A DNA stretch of 64,000 nucleotides from Gammaproteobacteria bacterium (lineage in GTDB: Bacteria; Pseudomonadota; Gammaproteobacteria; Pseudomonadales; Azotimanducaceae), in NCBI GenBank assembly GCA_009843635.1, contig VYDB01000150.1:1-64000 (forward strand), given 5' to 3'. Below, in pieces: positions 8,463 to 17,302 of this stretch. The first letter of the stretch is position 1; each line of letters starts with the position of its first letter. Position numbers and translations under genes: made by a program. The notes below the pieces were generated by a model. The model was given only the letters and a program-made list of their open reading frames with translations. It ran no database searches and had not been told where the DNA came from.

Positions 8463-11400
8463 ATGAGCGCCGTCGGTCAACGGGAAATCAAGACCCAACA
8501 GCGCGTGGTGGCCTTCTTCCGGGATGCACTGGGCTACCGTTACCTCGGCGACCGGTCGGATCGTGCCAATAATTCCAATGTCGAGCCCGAGATCCTTCTC
8601 GGTTGGCTCAAGCGGCAGGGCCACAGCGACAGGATCATCGGCAGGGCACTCGAACGGCTCGTCAAGGCCACCGCTCCAGGGGGCCGCAAAACCCTCTATG
8701 ACGCTAACCGCGAGGTCTATGGCCTGCTGCGCTACGGCGTTAAGGTGCAGCCGAAGATCGGCAAGCACAGCGAGACCGTCTGGCTGATCGACTGGGACAA
8801 TCCTCAAGCCAACGACTTTGCGCTTGCGGAAGAAGTTACCCTCGCCGGATCGAACGTCAAACGACCGGACATCGTGCTTTACGTCAACGGCATCGCGCTC
8901 GGGGTGCTGGAACTGAAGCGCTACACCGTATCCGTGGCCGAGGGCATCCGTCAGAACCTCGACAACCAAAAGCCGGAATTCATCCGCTCATTCTTTGCCA
9001 CCACGCAGCTCATCATGGCGGGCAACGAGACCGAGGGGCTGCGCTACGGCGTCATCGAGACCCCCGAGAAGTACTGGTTGCGCTGGAAAGAGGCCGATGC
9101 CCACCCGGAAGCCGGTGAAAACTCCCTGCTGCGGGAACTCGGCCAGCTATGCGGGAAGGAGCGGCTGCTGGAAATCGTGCACGACTTCATGGTGTTCGAC
9201 GCGGGCGTCAAGAAGACCTGCCGACACAACCAGTACTTCGGTGTTCGGGCTGCCGAGGATCATGTGAGTAACCGGGAAGGCGGCATCGTCTGGCACACCC
9301 AAGGGAGCGGCAAGAGCCTGCTGATGGTCTGGCTTGCGAAGTGGATTCGTGAGCATGTACCGGATGGGCGGGTGCTGATCGTCACTGACCGCACCGAACT
9401 GGACGAGCAGATCGAAAAAGTCTTCAAGGGCGTCAACGAGGGCATTCACCGAACGCGAAATGGCGCCGATCTAGTGAACGTGCTGGAGTCCGCTAAGCAA
9501 TGGCTGGTTGCGTCCTTGATCCACAAATTCGGCTCAAGCGAAGAGGCCAGCGCCGGTGACATCGACCTCTACGTCAAAGAGATCAAGGCCAGCCTGCCCA
9601 AGGGCTTCCGCGCCAAGGGCGAGATCTTCGTGTTCGTGGATGAGTGCCATCGCACCCAATCCGGCAAGCTCCACCAAGCCATGAAAGCCATACTGCCGCA
9701 AGCGACACTGATCGGCTTTACCGGGACCCCGCTGCTCAAGGCCGACAAGGCGCGCAGCATCGAGACCTTCGGACCGTACATACACACCTACAAATACGAC
9801 GAGGCGGTGCGCGACGGCGTCGTGCTCGACCTGCGCTACGAGGCGCGTGACATCGATCAGGAACTCACTTCGCAGGCGAAGATCGACCAGTGGTTCGAGG
9901 CCAAGACCGCTGGCTTGACGGACCTCGCCAAAGCGCAGCTCAAGCAGCGGTGGGGCACGATGCGCAGCGTCCTGAGCGCTCGTGATCGCCAGCAGAAGAT
10001 CGTCGATGACATCCTGATGGACATGGAAACGCGAGATCGACTGAGAAGCGGCCACGGTAATGCCTTGCTCGTCTCCGACAGCATCTACGCGGCTTGCCGA
10101 CTGTACGAAATGTTCGAGAAGACCCCGCTTGCCGGCAAGTGCGCCATCGTTACGTCATACCGGCCGACGGCGGCGGACATCAAGGGCGAGGAAACTGGCG
10201 AGGGCTTCACCGAGAAGCTTCGCAGGTACGAAATCTATCGAAAGATGCTTGCCACGCACTTCGACGAGCCGGAAGACTCGGCAATGCGCAAGGTCGATGA
10301 ATTTGAAATGGAAGTGAAGCGGCGCTTCATCGAGCAACCCGGTCAAATGAAACTCCTCATTGTCGTCGACAAGCTGCTGACCGGCTTCGACGCGCCGCCC
10401 GCAACCTTCCTCTACATCGACAAGCACATGCAGGACCACGGCCTGTTCCAGGCCATTTGCCGCGTCAACCGGCTCGACGGCGAGGACAAGGAATACGGCT
10501 ACATCATCGATTACAAAGATCTGTTCCGGTCACTGGAAAAGTCGATCTCCGACTACACCGGCGAGGCGTTCGAGGGTTACGACCAGGACGATGTGGCAGG
10601 TTTGCTGAAAGACCGGCTGAAGCAGGGCCGGGAAAGGCTCGAAGAGGCGCGCGAGGCGGTTAAGGCGTTGTGCGAACCGGTCGAGCCGCCGCGTGACACC
10701 GCAGCCTACGTGCGCTACTTCTGTGCCGCCGAGAGCGGCAACCCTGAGCAGCTCAAGGACAACGAACCGAGGCGCCTGACCCTCTACAAGCTCGCGGCGT
10801 CATTCCTGCGCGCCTACGCAAATCTCGCCAACGAGATGGTTGCCGCCGGTTACTCCAGTTCAGAGGCATCGACGATCAAGAGCGAGGTGGCTCACTTCGA
10901 GAACGTGCGATCCGAGGTCAAGCTCGCCAGCGGCGACTACATCGACCTCAAGATGTACGAGCCGGCGATGCGGCACCTGCTGGACACGTACATTCGGGCC
11001 GAGGACAGCGAGAAGGTCTCGGCGTTCGATGACCTGCCGCTCGTTCGGCTCATCATTGAACGTGGCGAGAGCGCATTCGCTTCCCTGCCGGAGAACATCC
11101 GCAACAATGAGGAGGCGATGGCCGAGACCATCGAGAACAATGTCCGACGGCTCATCGTCGACCAGATGGCAGTCAACCCGAAGTACTACGAAGAGATGTC
11201 CGCCTTGCTCGACGCACTGATCACGGAACGCAAGCGCCAAGCGCTGGATTACAAGGCGTACCTCGCGAGGGTCATCGAGCTCTCGAAGCAGATAACCCAA
11301 CCCGACGCTGACCGTTACCCTCTCGCCATCAGCACCCCGTCGCGACGGGCACTGTTCGACAACCTCCGAAACAGGCCCGGACTGGACGCCCTAGTCGCCA

Positions 11401-11606
11401 AGTTGCAGGTTGTCGACAGTGGCGCAACGGCGGCTGAGCTCGCAGCACGGTGGGTGGACGATGCAGTACGGGCTGCGAAGAAGGACAACTGGCGCGGCAA
11501 CCGTTTCAAGGAACGCGAGGTTCGCAATGCCATCCGGAAAGTTCTGCCCGACGACGATCTGGTCGATCAACTTTTCGAAATCGTGAAAGCGCAGCATGAC
11601 TACTGA
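8463..11606 (+). CDS. hsdR: Type I R-M restriction endonuclease/translocase subunit (HsdR)
   Basis: The motor and nuclease subunit, 1047 residues, full length. The PD-(D/E)XK nuclease core is visible as RPDIVLYVNGIALGVLELKR (residues about 138-157). Superfamily 2 helicase motifs follow: Walker A IVWHTQGSGKSLLMVW near residue 275, Walker B VFVDECHRTQSGK near 392, motif III GFTGTPLL, and later LLTGFDAP and ICRVNRLDG. The C-terminal roughly 350 residues are the helical domain that contacts HsdM. ATG 8463 has GAGG seven bases upstream. The end overlaps the next gene by 11 bases. Confidence 0.96.
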   Translation: MSAVGQREIKTQQRVVAFFRDALGYRYLGDRSDRANNSNVEPEILLGWLKRQGHSDRIIGRALERLVKATAPGGRKTLYDANREVYGLLRYGVKVQPKIGKHSETVWLIDWDNPQANDFALAEEVTLAGSNVKRPDIVLYVNGIALGVLELKRYTVSVAEGIRQNLDNQKPEFIRSFFATTQLIMAGNETEGLRYGVIETPEKYWLRWKEADAHPEAGENSLLRELGQLCGKERLLEIVHDFMVFDAGVKKTCRHNQYFGVRAAEDHVSNREGGIVWHTQGSGKSLLMVWLAKWIREHVPDGRVLIVTDRTELDEQIEKVFKGVNEGIHRTRNGADLVNVLESAKQWLVASLIHKFGSSEEASAGDIDLYVKEIKASLPKGFRAKGEIFVFVDECHRTQSGKLHQAMKAILPQATLIGFTGTPLLKADKARSIETFGPYIHTYKYDEAVRDGVVLDLRYEARDIDQELTSQAKIDQWFEAKTAGLTDLAKAQLKQRWGTMRSVLSARDRQQKIVDDILMDMETRDRLRSGHGNALLVSDSIYAACRLYEMFEKTPLAGKCAIVTSYRPTAADIKGEETGEGFTEKLRRYEIYRKMLATHFDEPEDSAMRKVDEFEMEVKRRFIEQPGQMKLLIVVDKLLTGFDAPPATFLYIDKHMQDHGLFQAICRVNRLDGEDKEYGYIIDYKDLFRSLEKSISDYTGEAFEGYDQDDVAGLLKDRLKQGRERLEEAREAVKALCEPVEPPRDTAAYVRYFCAAESGNPEQLKDNEPRRLTLYKLAASFLRAYANLANEMVAAGYSSSEASTIKSEVAHFENVRSEVKLASGDYIDLKMYEPAMRHLLDTYIRAEDSEKVSAFDDLPLVRLIIERGESAFASLPENIRNNEEAMAETIENNVRRLIVDQMAVNPKYYEEMSALLDALITERKRQALDYKAYLARVIELSKQITQPDADRYPLAISTPSRRALFDNLRNRPGLDALVAKLQVVDSGATAAELAARWVDDAVRAAKKDNWRGNRFKEREVRNAIRKVLPDDDLVDQLFEIVKAQHDY

Positions 11607-12324
11607 CCGCACTTTCCTGCACATCAGTGAAGTCGCCGTGGAAGTGGTCCGCAAGGACATCAAGAACCTGCACATCGGCGTTTATCCACCGGAGGGGCGC
11701 GTGAGAGTGGCGGCCCCGATTCGGCTTGGCGACGACGAGGTGCGGTTGGCGGTGGTTTCGCGGCTTGCTTGGATTCGAGAACGTCAAGCTCGATTCGCCA
11801 GTCAGAACCGCCAGTCAGAACGGGAGTTCGTGACCGGGGAGACGCACTATTTTGAGGGTGAGCGCTACAGGCTTGACGTGCTCGAAGGCACTGGCCGCTC
11901 AGGAGTCAGGCTTCGTAATCGGAGGATCATGGAACTGCGGGTCCCCACAGGCGCCGACCGCAAATCTAGGGAGGCCGTGCTCCACAGGTGGTATCGCCGC
12001 AAACTTCAAGCACGCATCCCTGCGCTCCGGGAGGAGTGGGAGTCAAAGATTGGGGTTAGCGCTCGGGAACTGCGCATCAAGAGGATGAAGACCTTATGGG
12101 GGTCATGCAACACCAAGGCAAGCCGCATCTGGCTCAATCTCGAATTGGCCAAGAAGCCGCCTTCCTGTCTTGCTTTTGTTCTTGCGCACGAAATGGTCCA
12201 CTTGCTCGAACGTCACCATAATGAACGATTCATCGAACTGATGGACGCCGCCATGCCCCAGTGGCGGCTTCACCGTGACGAACTCAATCGCGCACCGCTT
12301 GCGCACGAAGACTGGGGATACTGA
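11596..12324 (+). CDS. YgjP-like zinc metallopeptidase (DUF45) of the R-M locus
   Basis: A 242-residue M48-like/YgjP protein. The family signature is LWGSCNTKASRIWLNLELAK, followed by the zinc motif HEMVHLLERHHN (HExxH plus downstream His). The C terminus ends in the Trp-rich WRLHRDELN segment typical of the family. The gene overlaps hsdR by 11 bases, the common arrangement where a YgjP gene closes a type I R-M operon. Its role there is unknown; proteolytic control of HsdR is a guess. Confidence 0.9.
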   Translation: MTTDRTFLHISEVAVEVVRKDIKNLHIGVYPPEGRVRVAAPIRLGDDEVRLAVVSRLAWIRERQARFASQNRQSEREFVTGETHYFEGERYRLDVLEGTGRSGVRLRNRRIMELRVPTGADRKSREAVLHRWYRRKLQARIPALREEWESKIGVSARELRIKRMKTLWGSCNTKASRIWLNLELAKKPPSCLAFVLAHEMVHLLERHHNERFIELMDAAMPQWRLHRDELNRAPLAHEDWGY

Positions 12325-12957
12325 AGGAAGGACGTTCAGGACAGCAACAGTTCACCCAATTGCTTGATTTCAGTATGGAGCTCACATGAACGGAAATCTG
12401 GGTGTGGTAAAACAATCGCAATGCACCGACGACGATGAAGCCGGTGCGGATGACGTCGAGCTCCTCGAAGCGGGACAAGACACACCAAAAACCCTTGAGC
12501 CACTGGAACCGCCTTAGGCTGGGAAGACACCTGCACCCTCAAAACCAGCACCATCCACCGCCAAATCAGCGACAACACCCAACTCATCGACTCCGTAAAC
12601 CGAAAAATCGACCACAGAGCCCCGTTCCACCCAACAAACCGCGAACAAGACTAGCGGCAGCTTGGACCCACTACGGCAACCGCTGTCCACCAGCTAGCGG
12701 CAAAGCCCCCAAACTTAGCCGACTCCAACCGAGGGCAAGATATCCCCTGAATGGACTTGAATTTCTCAGAAACACCGTGGCACTCTTGAGTTTCACCTCT
12801 AATCACAAAAATCCCTCACGTCGAACCGAAACCAATGGACAACAAGAACGACAGTAGATCGGCAGACCTCAGGCAAAACACAACTTTGCTCTTGCAACCG
12901 ATACACAGAAGTGCGCACCTCCTACTGGCTTGAGACCTTCGGAACGCACCCATTGTC
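12325..12957. other. Gene-poor junction between the R-M locus and the low-GC operon
   Basis: About 630 bases with no recognised gene apart from a possible 43-codon frame. The longer plus-strand frame at 12435-12857 is a Pro/His/Arg-rich composition typical of a shadow frame. Base composition falls from GC-rich to balanced across this stretch, so it probably marks the join of two separately acquired modules. Confidence 0.4.
12386..12517 (+). CDS. Possible 43-residue acidic protein
   Basis: ATG 12386 follows GGAG at about six bases and opens a 43-codon frame to TAG 12515-12517. The product begins MNGNLGVVKQSQCTDDDEAG and is rich in Asp and Glu, ending in TLEPLEPP. No family is recognised. An acidic micro-protein beside an R-M locus could be a DNA mimic, but a chance frame is as likely. 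Confidence 0.25.
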   Translation: MNGNLGVVKQSQCTDDDEAGADDVELLEAGQDTPKTLEPLEPP

Positions 12958-14328
12958 ATGACCGCAGGGACTTTCGATACACGCGGAGACTCAGTGCCCC
13001 CCAATGCGGCCAGCACCGCATCCACGTTCATTGCAGAGCACCGATCTAGCACAAATACTGTGTCGCCTGATTATGTTTCGGTTTCCTTCCGAAGACACAA
13101 CGGCCAGGTTGGAGACCGCAGGAGTAACGCTCACCAGCTACATTGGTACCCAGCAAAATTGTTCTACCGAATTCCGATAGATATACTGGAAGCGCTTGCA
13201 TTACCTTCAGGAAGCACGGTACTCGACCCCTTCTGTGGATCGGGAACCGTTTTGGTCGAGAGTCGTTTGCGAAACCATGTGGCGATAGGACTCGACATTA
13301 ATCCACTGTCTAGGCTTGTATCTAAAGTCAAAACCACCACGCTGCACGAATCGACCGCCACAAGCCATCTAGACGCTATCTGCAATAAAGCCAAGTCGTT
13401 ACGTAGAACACCCAAATCAGATGTGCTGCCTAGCTTTTGGTTTAGAGTTCCCGCGCAAAACGCACTCTTTCGACTACTAAAGGCAATTCAGAATCACGAC
13501 ATCAGTCCTGCCTACAGGGACTTTTTTCTAGCAACTCTTAGTAGCATAGTTAGAAGGTGCTCACTAGCTGATCCCAACATCCCTCCACTAGTGCGCCTAA
13601 GGGAAGATCGAATCAGAGTGGCTGGTCCGCGCTACAAAAGAGCATTCGACCACGCAATGGCGCTAACAAACGCTGGAGTTTACACAGCATTTGCCCGTGC
13701 CGCCCAACAAAACATCCAGTTGGTTAGTAGACAAGATAGCATCGAGGATCTACCTCCAGCTGCAGTCTATGCTCGGTCCGCTTTAAATTCCGGTCTACCT
13801 AGTGAATCAGTAGACTTAGTGATTACCTCGCCGCCGTACTGCGGAGCACAAAAATACGTGCGGACCTTCAAGCTGGAACTTGGTTTGCTGGGCCTAACTC
13901 AAACCGAGATTAAGGCCATTGACAAACAAACACTTGGAACTGAAGGAGTAACCAAGGCCATGATGCAGAAGCCCCGCTGCTTGTCCACGGAGCAAAGGGA
14001 TGCCTTAGTGGCGGTGGAGGAGCTTGATGCCAGACGCGCCGCTATACTTGCCACGTATTTGGCGGGACTAGAGAGGTTTGCACATGAGCTTTTTCGATTA
14101 CTCAGCCCGGGAGGGGCGGCCTTTTTGACTTTCGGTACTAGCAAGTTTGCGGGTATCGAAGTAGACCTTGCTAGCCACTTTGCACACTTTGCACATCGTG
14201 CGGGGTTAAAGACTGTAGCTAGGCTTCAGGACAGAATCCCAAGCCGGGGACTGATTACTAAACGTCACAGATCAGCTTCAGTTATCCCGACAGAGAATAT
14301 TCTATGGCTAAGGAAAGATTGTGATTGA
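12958..14328 (+). CDS. DNA amino-methyltransferase of the four-gene operon
   Basis: A 456-residue exocyclic-amino DNA methyltransferase. The SAM-binding motif I is VLDPFCGSGTVLVES near residue 88, followed by the motif II acidic strand AIGLDINPLS. The catalytic motif IV is VITSPPYCG near residue 287. Between them lies about 190 mainly helical residues, probably the target-recognition part. HQLHWYPAKLFYRIP (about residues 61-75) is a lead-in common in this group. SPPY could mean m4C or m6A. ATG 12958 is the proposed start; the first 35-40 residues look disordered. It overlaps the next gene by 8 bases. Codon and base usage are markedly lower in GC than the R-M genes. Confidence 0.9.
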   Translation: MTAGTFDTRGDSVPPNAASTASTFIAEHRSSTNTVSPDYVSVSFRRHNGQVGDRRSNAHQLHWYPAKLFYRIPIDILEALALPSGSTVLDPFCGSGTVLVESRLRNHVAIGLDINPLSRLVSKVKTTTLHESTATSHLDAICNKAKSLRRTPKSDVLPSFWFRVPAQNALFRLLKAIQNHDISPAYRDFFLATLSSIVRRCSLADPNIPPLVRLREDRIRVAGPRYKRAFDHAMALTNAGVYTAFARAAQQNIQLVSRQDSIEDLPPAAVYARSALNSGLPSESVDLVITSPPYCGAQKYVRTFKLELGLLGLTQTEIKAIDKQTLGTEGVTKAMMQKPRCLSTEQRDALVAVEELDARRAAILATYLAGLERFAHELFRLLSPGGAAFLTFGTSKFAGIEVDLASHFAHFAHRAGLKTVARLQDRIPSRGLITKRHRSASVIPTENILWLRKDCD

Positions 14329-15259
14329 AAGCTATCTTACTGTGCGAGAGCGACTGATCAGAAAGATTAAAGTTCTATCAGAAATCGCGTGGGATCGTCG
14401 ATGCGAGGGAATGGAGGTACAAAGGTGGCTACAGTGTTTTGATGGGCGAACGGGTTTGGCAGCGGAAGAAGAATCTGTCCAAATGCTGTTTCTGCTCAGC
14501 AATTTTCTTTATTTTGGGGAAGCAGAAGTTAAGGAGCTTCTGCGCGCGCTTTATAGAGATCTATTTCGGTATAGGATAGTTTCCGCTATCCGAAGAGAAA
14601 ATGGGGATGGTGGTGATGACTCCCTTCTTAGGCACCAATTCACAGAGGAACTTAGTCGTACAATATTTCTGGCGGAAGGAGGATCGGAAGCAAGCAGTGG
14701 CCCACACCTATTGTATCCCTTTCGGCAAGTTAACGATCTGAGACATAAGAATTTTCTTAGCCCAAAGAGAAGCCTTACTGAAAGAGTACAATACGATACT
14801 CCGAGGGTAAAGCACTGCGTTTTTCTTGATGATTTTTCCGGTTCTGGTCAGCAGGCGATGGACTATGCTGCTAAAGCCGCAGCGCAGGTTCTGAAAATCC
14901 GGCCCGACGTTAACACCTACCTCTTCTTTCTGGTAGCTACAGAAAAATCACTACATCGCATTCGGAAAGATGGTTGTTTTACTCACGTCGACTGTGTTTT
15001 GGAGCTAGCAGAGGACTTTCGGGCATTTTCGAAAGAGTCTCTATACTACATTGATCCTCCAGAGGAGATAGTGCAAAAGCTCGGTCAAAAAGTGGCAAAA
15101 GAGTACGGCCAGCAATTGGAGCCAAGTTCCCCACTGGGATTCAAAAACGGACAGTTACTGCTTGGATTCGAACACAATACTCCTAACAACACGATACCGA
15201 TACTTCGGTCTAGGAGAGCCGGTTGGAAACCACCTTTTCCCCGCAAACGAAGCACTTAA
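14321..15259 (+). CDS. Phosphoribosyltransferase-like protein (PRTase-CE type)
   Basis: A 312-residue protein. The one clear signature is CVFLDDFSGSGQQAMDYA at about residues 164-181, which matches the PRPP-binding loop of phosphoribosyltransferases (two acidic residues, then xGxG). It recalls the PRTase-CE family of predicted conflict-system proteins; that link is from memory. The N-terminal 140 residues are helical. A strand NTYLFFLVATEKS follows the loop. A plausible role is base or nucleotide chemistry, or use of PRPP as signal or substrate. It overlaps the methyltransferase gene by 8 bases and precedes the ATPase by 12. The start codon is GTG at 14321. Confidence 0.72.
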   Translation: MIESYLTVRERLIRKIKVLSEIAWDRRCEGMEVQRWLQCFDGRTGLAAEEESVQMLFLLSNFLYFGEAEVKELLRALYRDLFRYRIVSAIRRENGDGGDDSLLRHQFTEELSRTIFLAEGGSEASSGPHLLYPFRQVNDLRHKNFLSPKRSLTERVQYDTPRVKHCVFLDDFSGSGQQAMDYAAKAAAQVLKIRPDVNTYLFFLVATEKSLHRIRKDGCFTHVDCVLELAEDFRAFSKESLYYIDPPEEIVQKLGQKVAKEYGQQLEPSSPLGFKNGQLLLGFEHNTPNNTIPILRSRRAGWKPPFPRKRST

Positions 15260-15271
15260 GGAATACCGATT

Positions 15272-17302
15272 ATGGCAAACACATTTAAGAATCCATTTCT
15301 CCGATTCGCCAAGTCAAATGATCTGACGGACGACGAGATTCAGCGCCTCTGGGTGAGCTTTGACGGAGATGATAGCGGAGTTTCCTTCTTCGACCCCAGC
15401 AGTCCAATGGCCACCATAGTGTTGGGAGGAAAGGGGAGCGGAAAGACTCACCTGTTTCGATATTTTTCATTTCCCGTACAGGGCGCCAGATACAACGATG
15501 GTGAGCATTTGGCTGCCTTGATGAAAGATCGCTACATGGGTATCTACACTCTAGCAGGAGGTCTCAACGGTAGTAGATTTAGCGGAAAAGAAATTCCCGA
15601 GCAAAAGTGGGTTGATGTCTTTTCCTATTACTTGGAGCTATGGTTCGGGCAGACGTTGTTGAGAATTGTTGACTACTTGGCAGAATCCGTTGTGGAAATA
15701 GACCGAGCGGCTCCTGAAATTCTAAGGAAAATGATAGCGTGTTTCGACCAAAAGATAGAACGTGCCGAGAGCTTTAGCCATCTCGGGGAACAACTGCGCC
15801 AGCTTCAACGCGATTTGGATATACAGGTGAATGAAGCCGCCTTTTCAAATCATCTCAGCCCATTGATTTGTTGTACTAGAGGATCGGTAACATTTGGTTT
15901 TCCAGAAGCCATAGCTTCGTCTTTGCCTGAACTCAACAGTTTGACGTTTTGTTACTATGTAGACGAATATGAGAACTTTCTGGAGTATCAGCAACGATAT
16001 GTGAATACGCTCCTTCGGGAGAGAAGGGATCCAGTGACTTTTCGAATTGGCGCTCGGGCCTACGGCCTTCAAACGTTGAAGACATATAGCGGTGGTGATG
16101 AGGAAATTTGTCAAGGGTCAGAATTTGAATATCTTCAGTTGGATTCCCAGTTTCGCAAAGACGAAAAACGATACCACAGATTTGCTAAGGAGATGTTGCG
16201 GCGGCGTATAGACATCGTCGATCTTAAGGCCGAGCATCGGGCCGGAATTCAGGGGTGGACGGAAAGGACTGGGCAAGAAACAGGGGGGATACCAGCGCTG
16301 CTGAGGACCAATGATAGGCAAAGCGAGTATGAGCACATAAAGAAGCTACGGAGGCAACTTAGGGAGGTGTTGGGGGAAGAAGACACAGACTCGGTGATTT
16401 CTTGTGTGTCCAATGAATCCGACCCTCTCTTGGAGAAAGCTGCGATTTTGCGACTCTACCAAGTCGCGTCGAGGGATAAAAGTGCGCTGGTGGCTGAGGC
16501 GAGTGAGATTCGGGATATGGCCAAGGTAGCAAGATTGCAGTCTGTCGAGGAAAACAAACTCCGGCAAACTTTATCTCACTATAAGGATGATCTCGAAGCA
16601 CAGCTTCTGAGAGAAAGTAAGATTGGCGGAAAGCGACGGCGTCATGGGATAGATGATCTAATACGTATGTCCGAAGGACTTCCTCGAGCTTTGCTAACCA
16701 TGGCTGGGAATATCGTTCGTTGGGCTGTGTATCGCGGCGACCTCAAATCTGTTGAAGGGGAAATCTCCGACGAGGCAGTTAGGCAGGGACTGCTTGATTC
16801 TGGCGAGTGGTTTCTTTCTGACGTGCCGGAAGTAGGTGTAGATGGTGAATCAATTAGAATTGCCGTTGGAAGGCTAGGAGAACTGTTTCGAATCAATCGC
16901 TTTTCTGACAAGCCGTCGGAGTGCTCCTTGATCGGGTTTAGCGTTGATCTGGACTCTTTGTCAGACGTTGCGAAGAATAACATTGAAGATGCGGAGAAGC
17001 GCTCTTTCCTGATAGAAACACCTGCCGGACAGAAAGACAAATCGTCCAAGAAGATTTGGAAGAAGTACCACCTCAATAGAGTGTTGTGTCCAATGTTTGA
17101 TCTACCAATAGCGAAGAGAGGGCTCGTTCGTCTTGATGGAGATTCAGTAAGCGCAATTTTTGATAGTAGCCAAGAGGATGAGTTTAAGCGCATTGCGGCA
17201 AGATGGGATCAGCGCCTAAATTGGCCTTTTCCGAAGGGTCTTACCGCGGACAAGCGATCCAGTAATACCGCACAATTGGACATGTTGGGCGAGGATCGCT
17301 AA
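15272..17302 (+). CDS. ORC/CDC6-like AAA ATPase of the four-gene operon
   Basis: A 676-residue P-loop ATPase. Walker A is LGGKGSGKTHL (residues 51-61) and a Walker B-like strand is CYYVDEYENF near residue 225. It resembles proteins annotated as ORC-CDC6 family AAA ATPases found with defence genes. The middle (residues about 350-450) is charged and coiled-coil-like. The C-terminal 200 residues include IDDLIRMSEGLPRALLTMAG, a likely lid or sensor segment. It may detect DNA or assemble the other partners. ATG 15272 is 12 bases after the previous stop. The stop codon overlaps the next ATG (TAATGG). Confidence 0.8.
   Translation: MANTFKNPFLRFAKSNDLTDDEIQRLWVSFDGDDSGVSFFDPSSPMATIVLGGKGSGKTHLFRYFSFPVQGARYNDGEHLAALMKDRYMGIYTLAGGLNGSRFSGKEIPEQKWVDVFSYYLELWFGQTLLRIVDYLAESVVEIDRAAPEILRKMIACFDQKIERAESFSHLGEQLRQLQRDLDIQVNEAAFSNHLSPLICCTRGSVTFGFPEAIASSLPELNSLTFCYYVDEYENFLEYQQRYVNTLLRERRDPVTFRIGARAYGLQTLKTYSGGDEEICQGSEFEYLQLDSQFRKDEKRYHRFAKEMLRRRIDIVDLKAEHRAGIQGWTERTGQETGGIPALLRTNDRQSEYEHIKKLRRQLREVLGEEDTDSVISCVSNESDPLLEKAAILRLYQVASRDKSALVAEASEIRDMAKVARLQSVEENKLRQTLSHYKDDLEAQLLRESKIGGKRRRHGIDDLIRMSEGLPRALLTMAGNIVRWAVYRGDLKSVEGEISDEAVRQGLLDSGEWFLSDVPEVGVDGESIRIAVGRLGELFRINRFSDKPSECSLIGFSVDLDSLSDVAKNNIEDAEKRSFLIETPAGQKDKSSKKIWKKYHLNRVLCPMFDLPIAKRGLVRLDGDSVSAIFDSSQEDEFKRIAARWDQRLNWPFPKGLTADKRSSNTAQLDMLGEDR

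Noticed and set aside
12435-12857. Plus-strand 140-codon frame after the YgjP-like gene
   Set aside because: Pro/His/Arg-rich composition without family motifs or a ribosome-binding site; looks like a chance frame.
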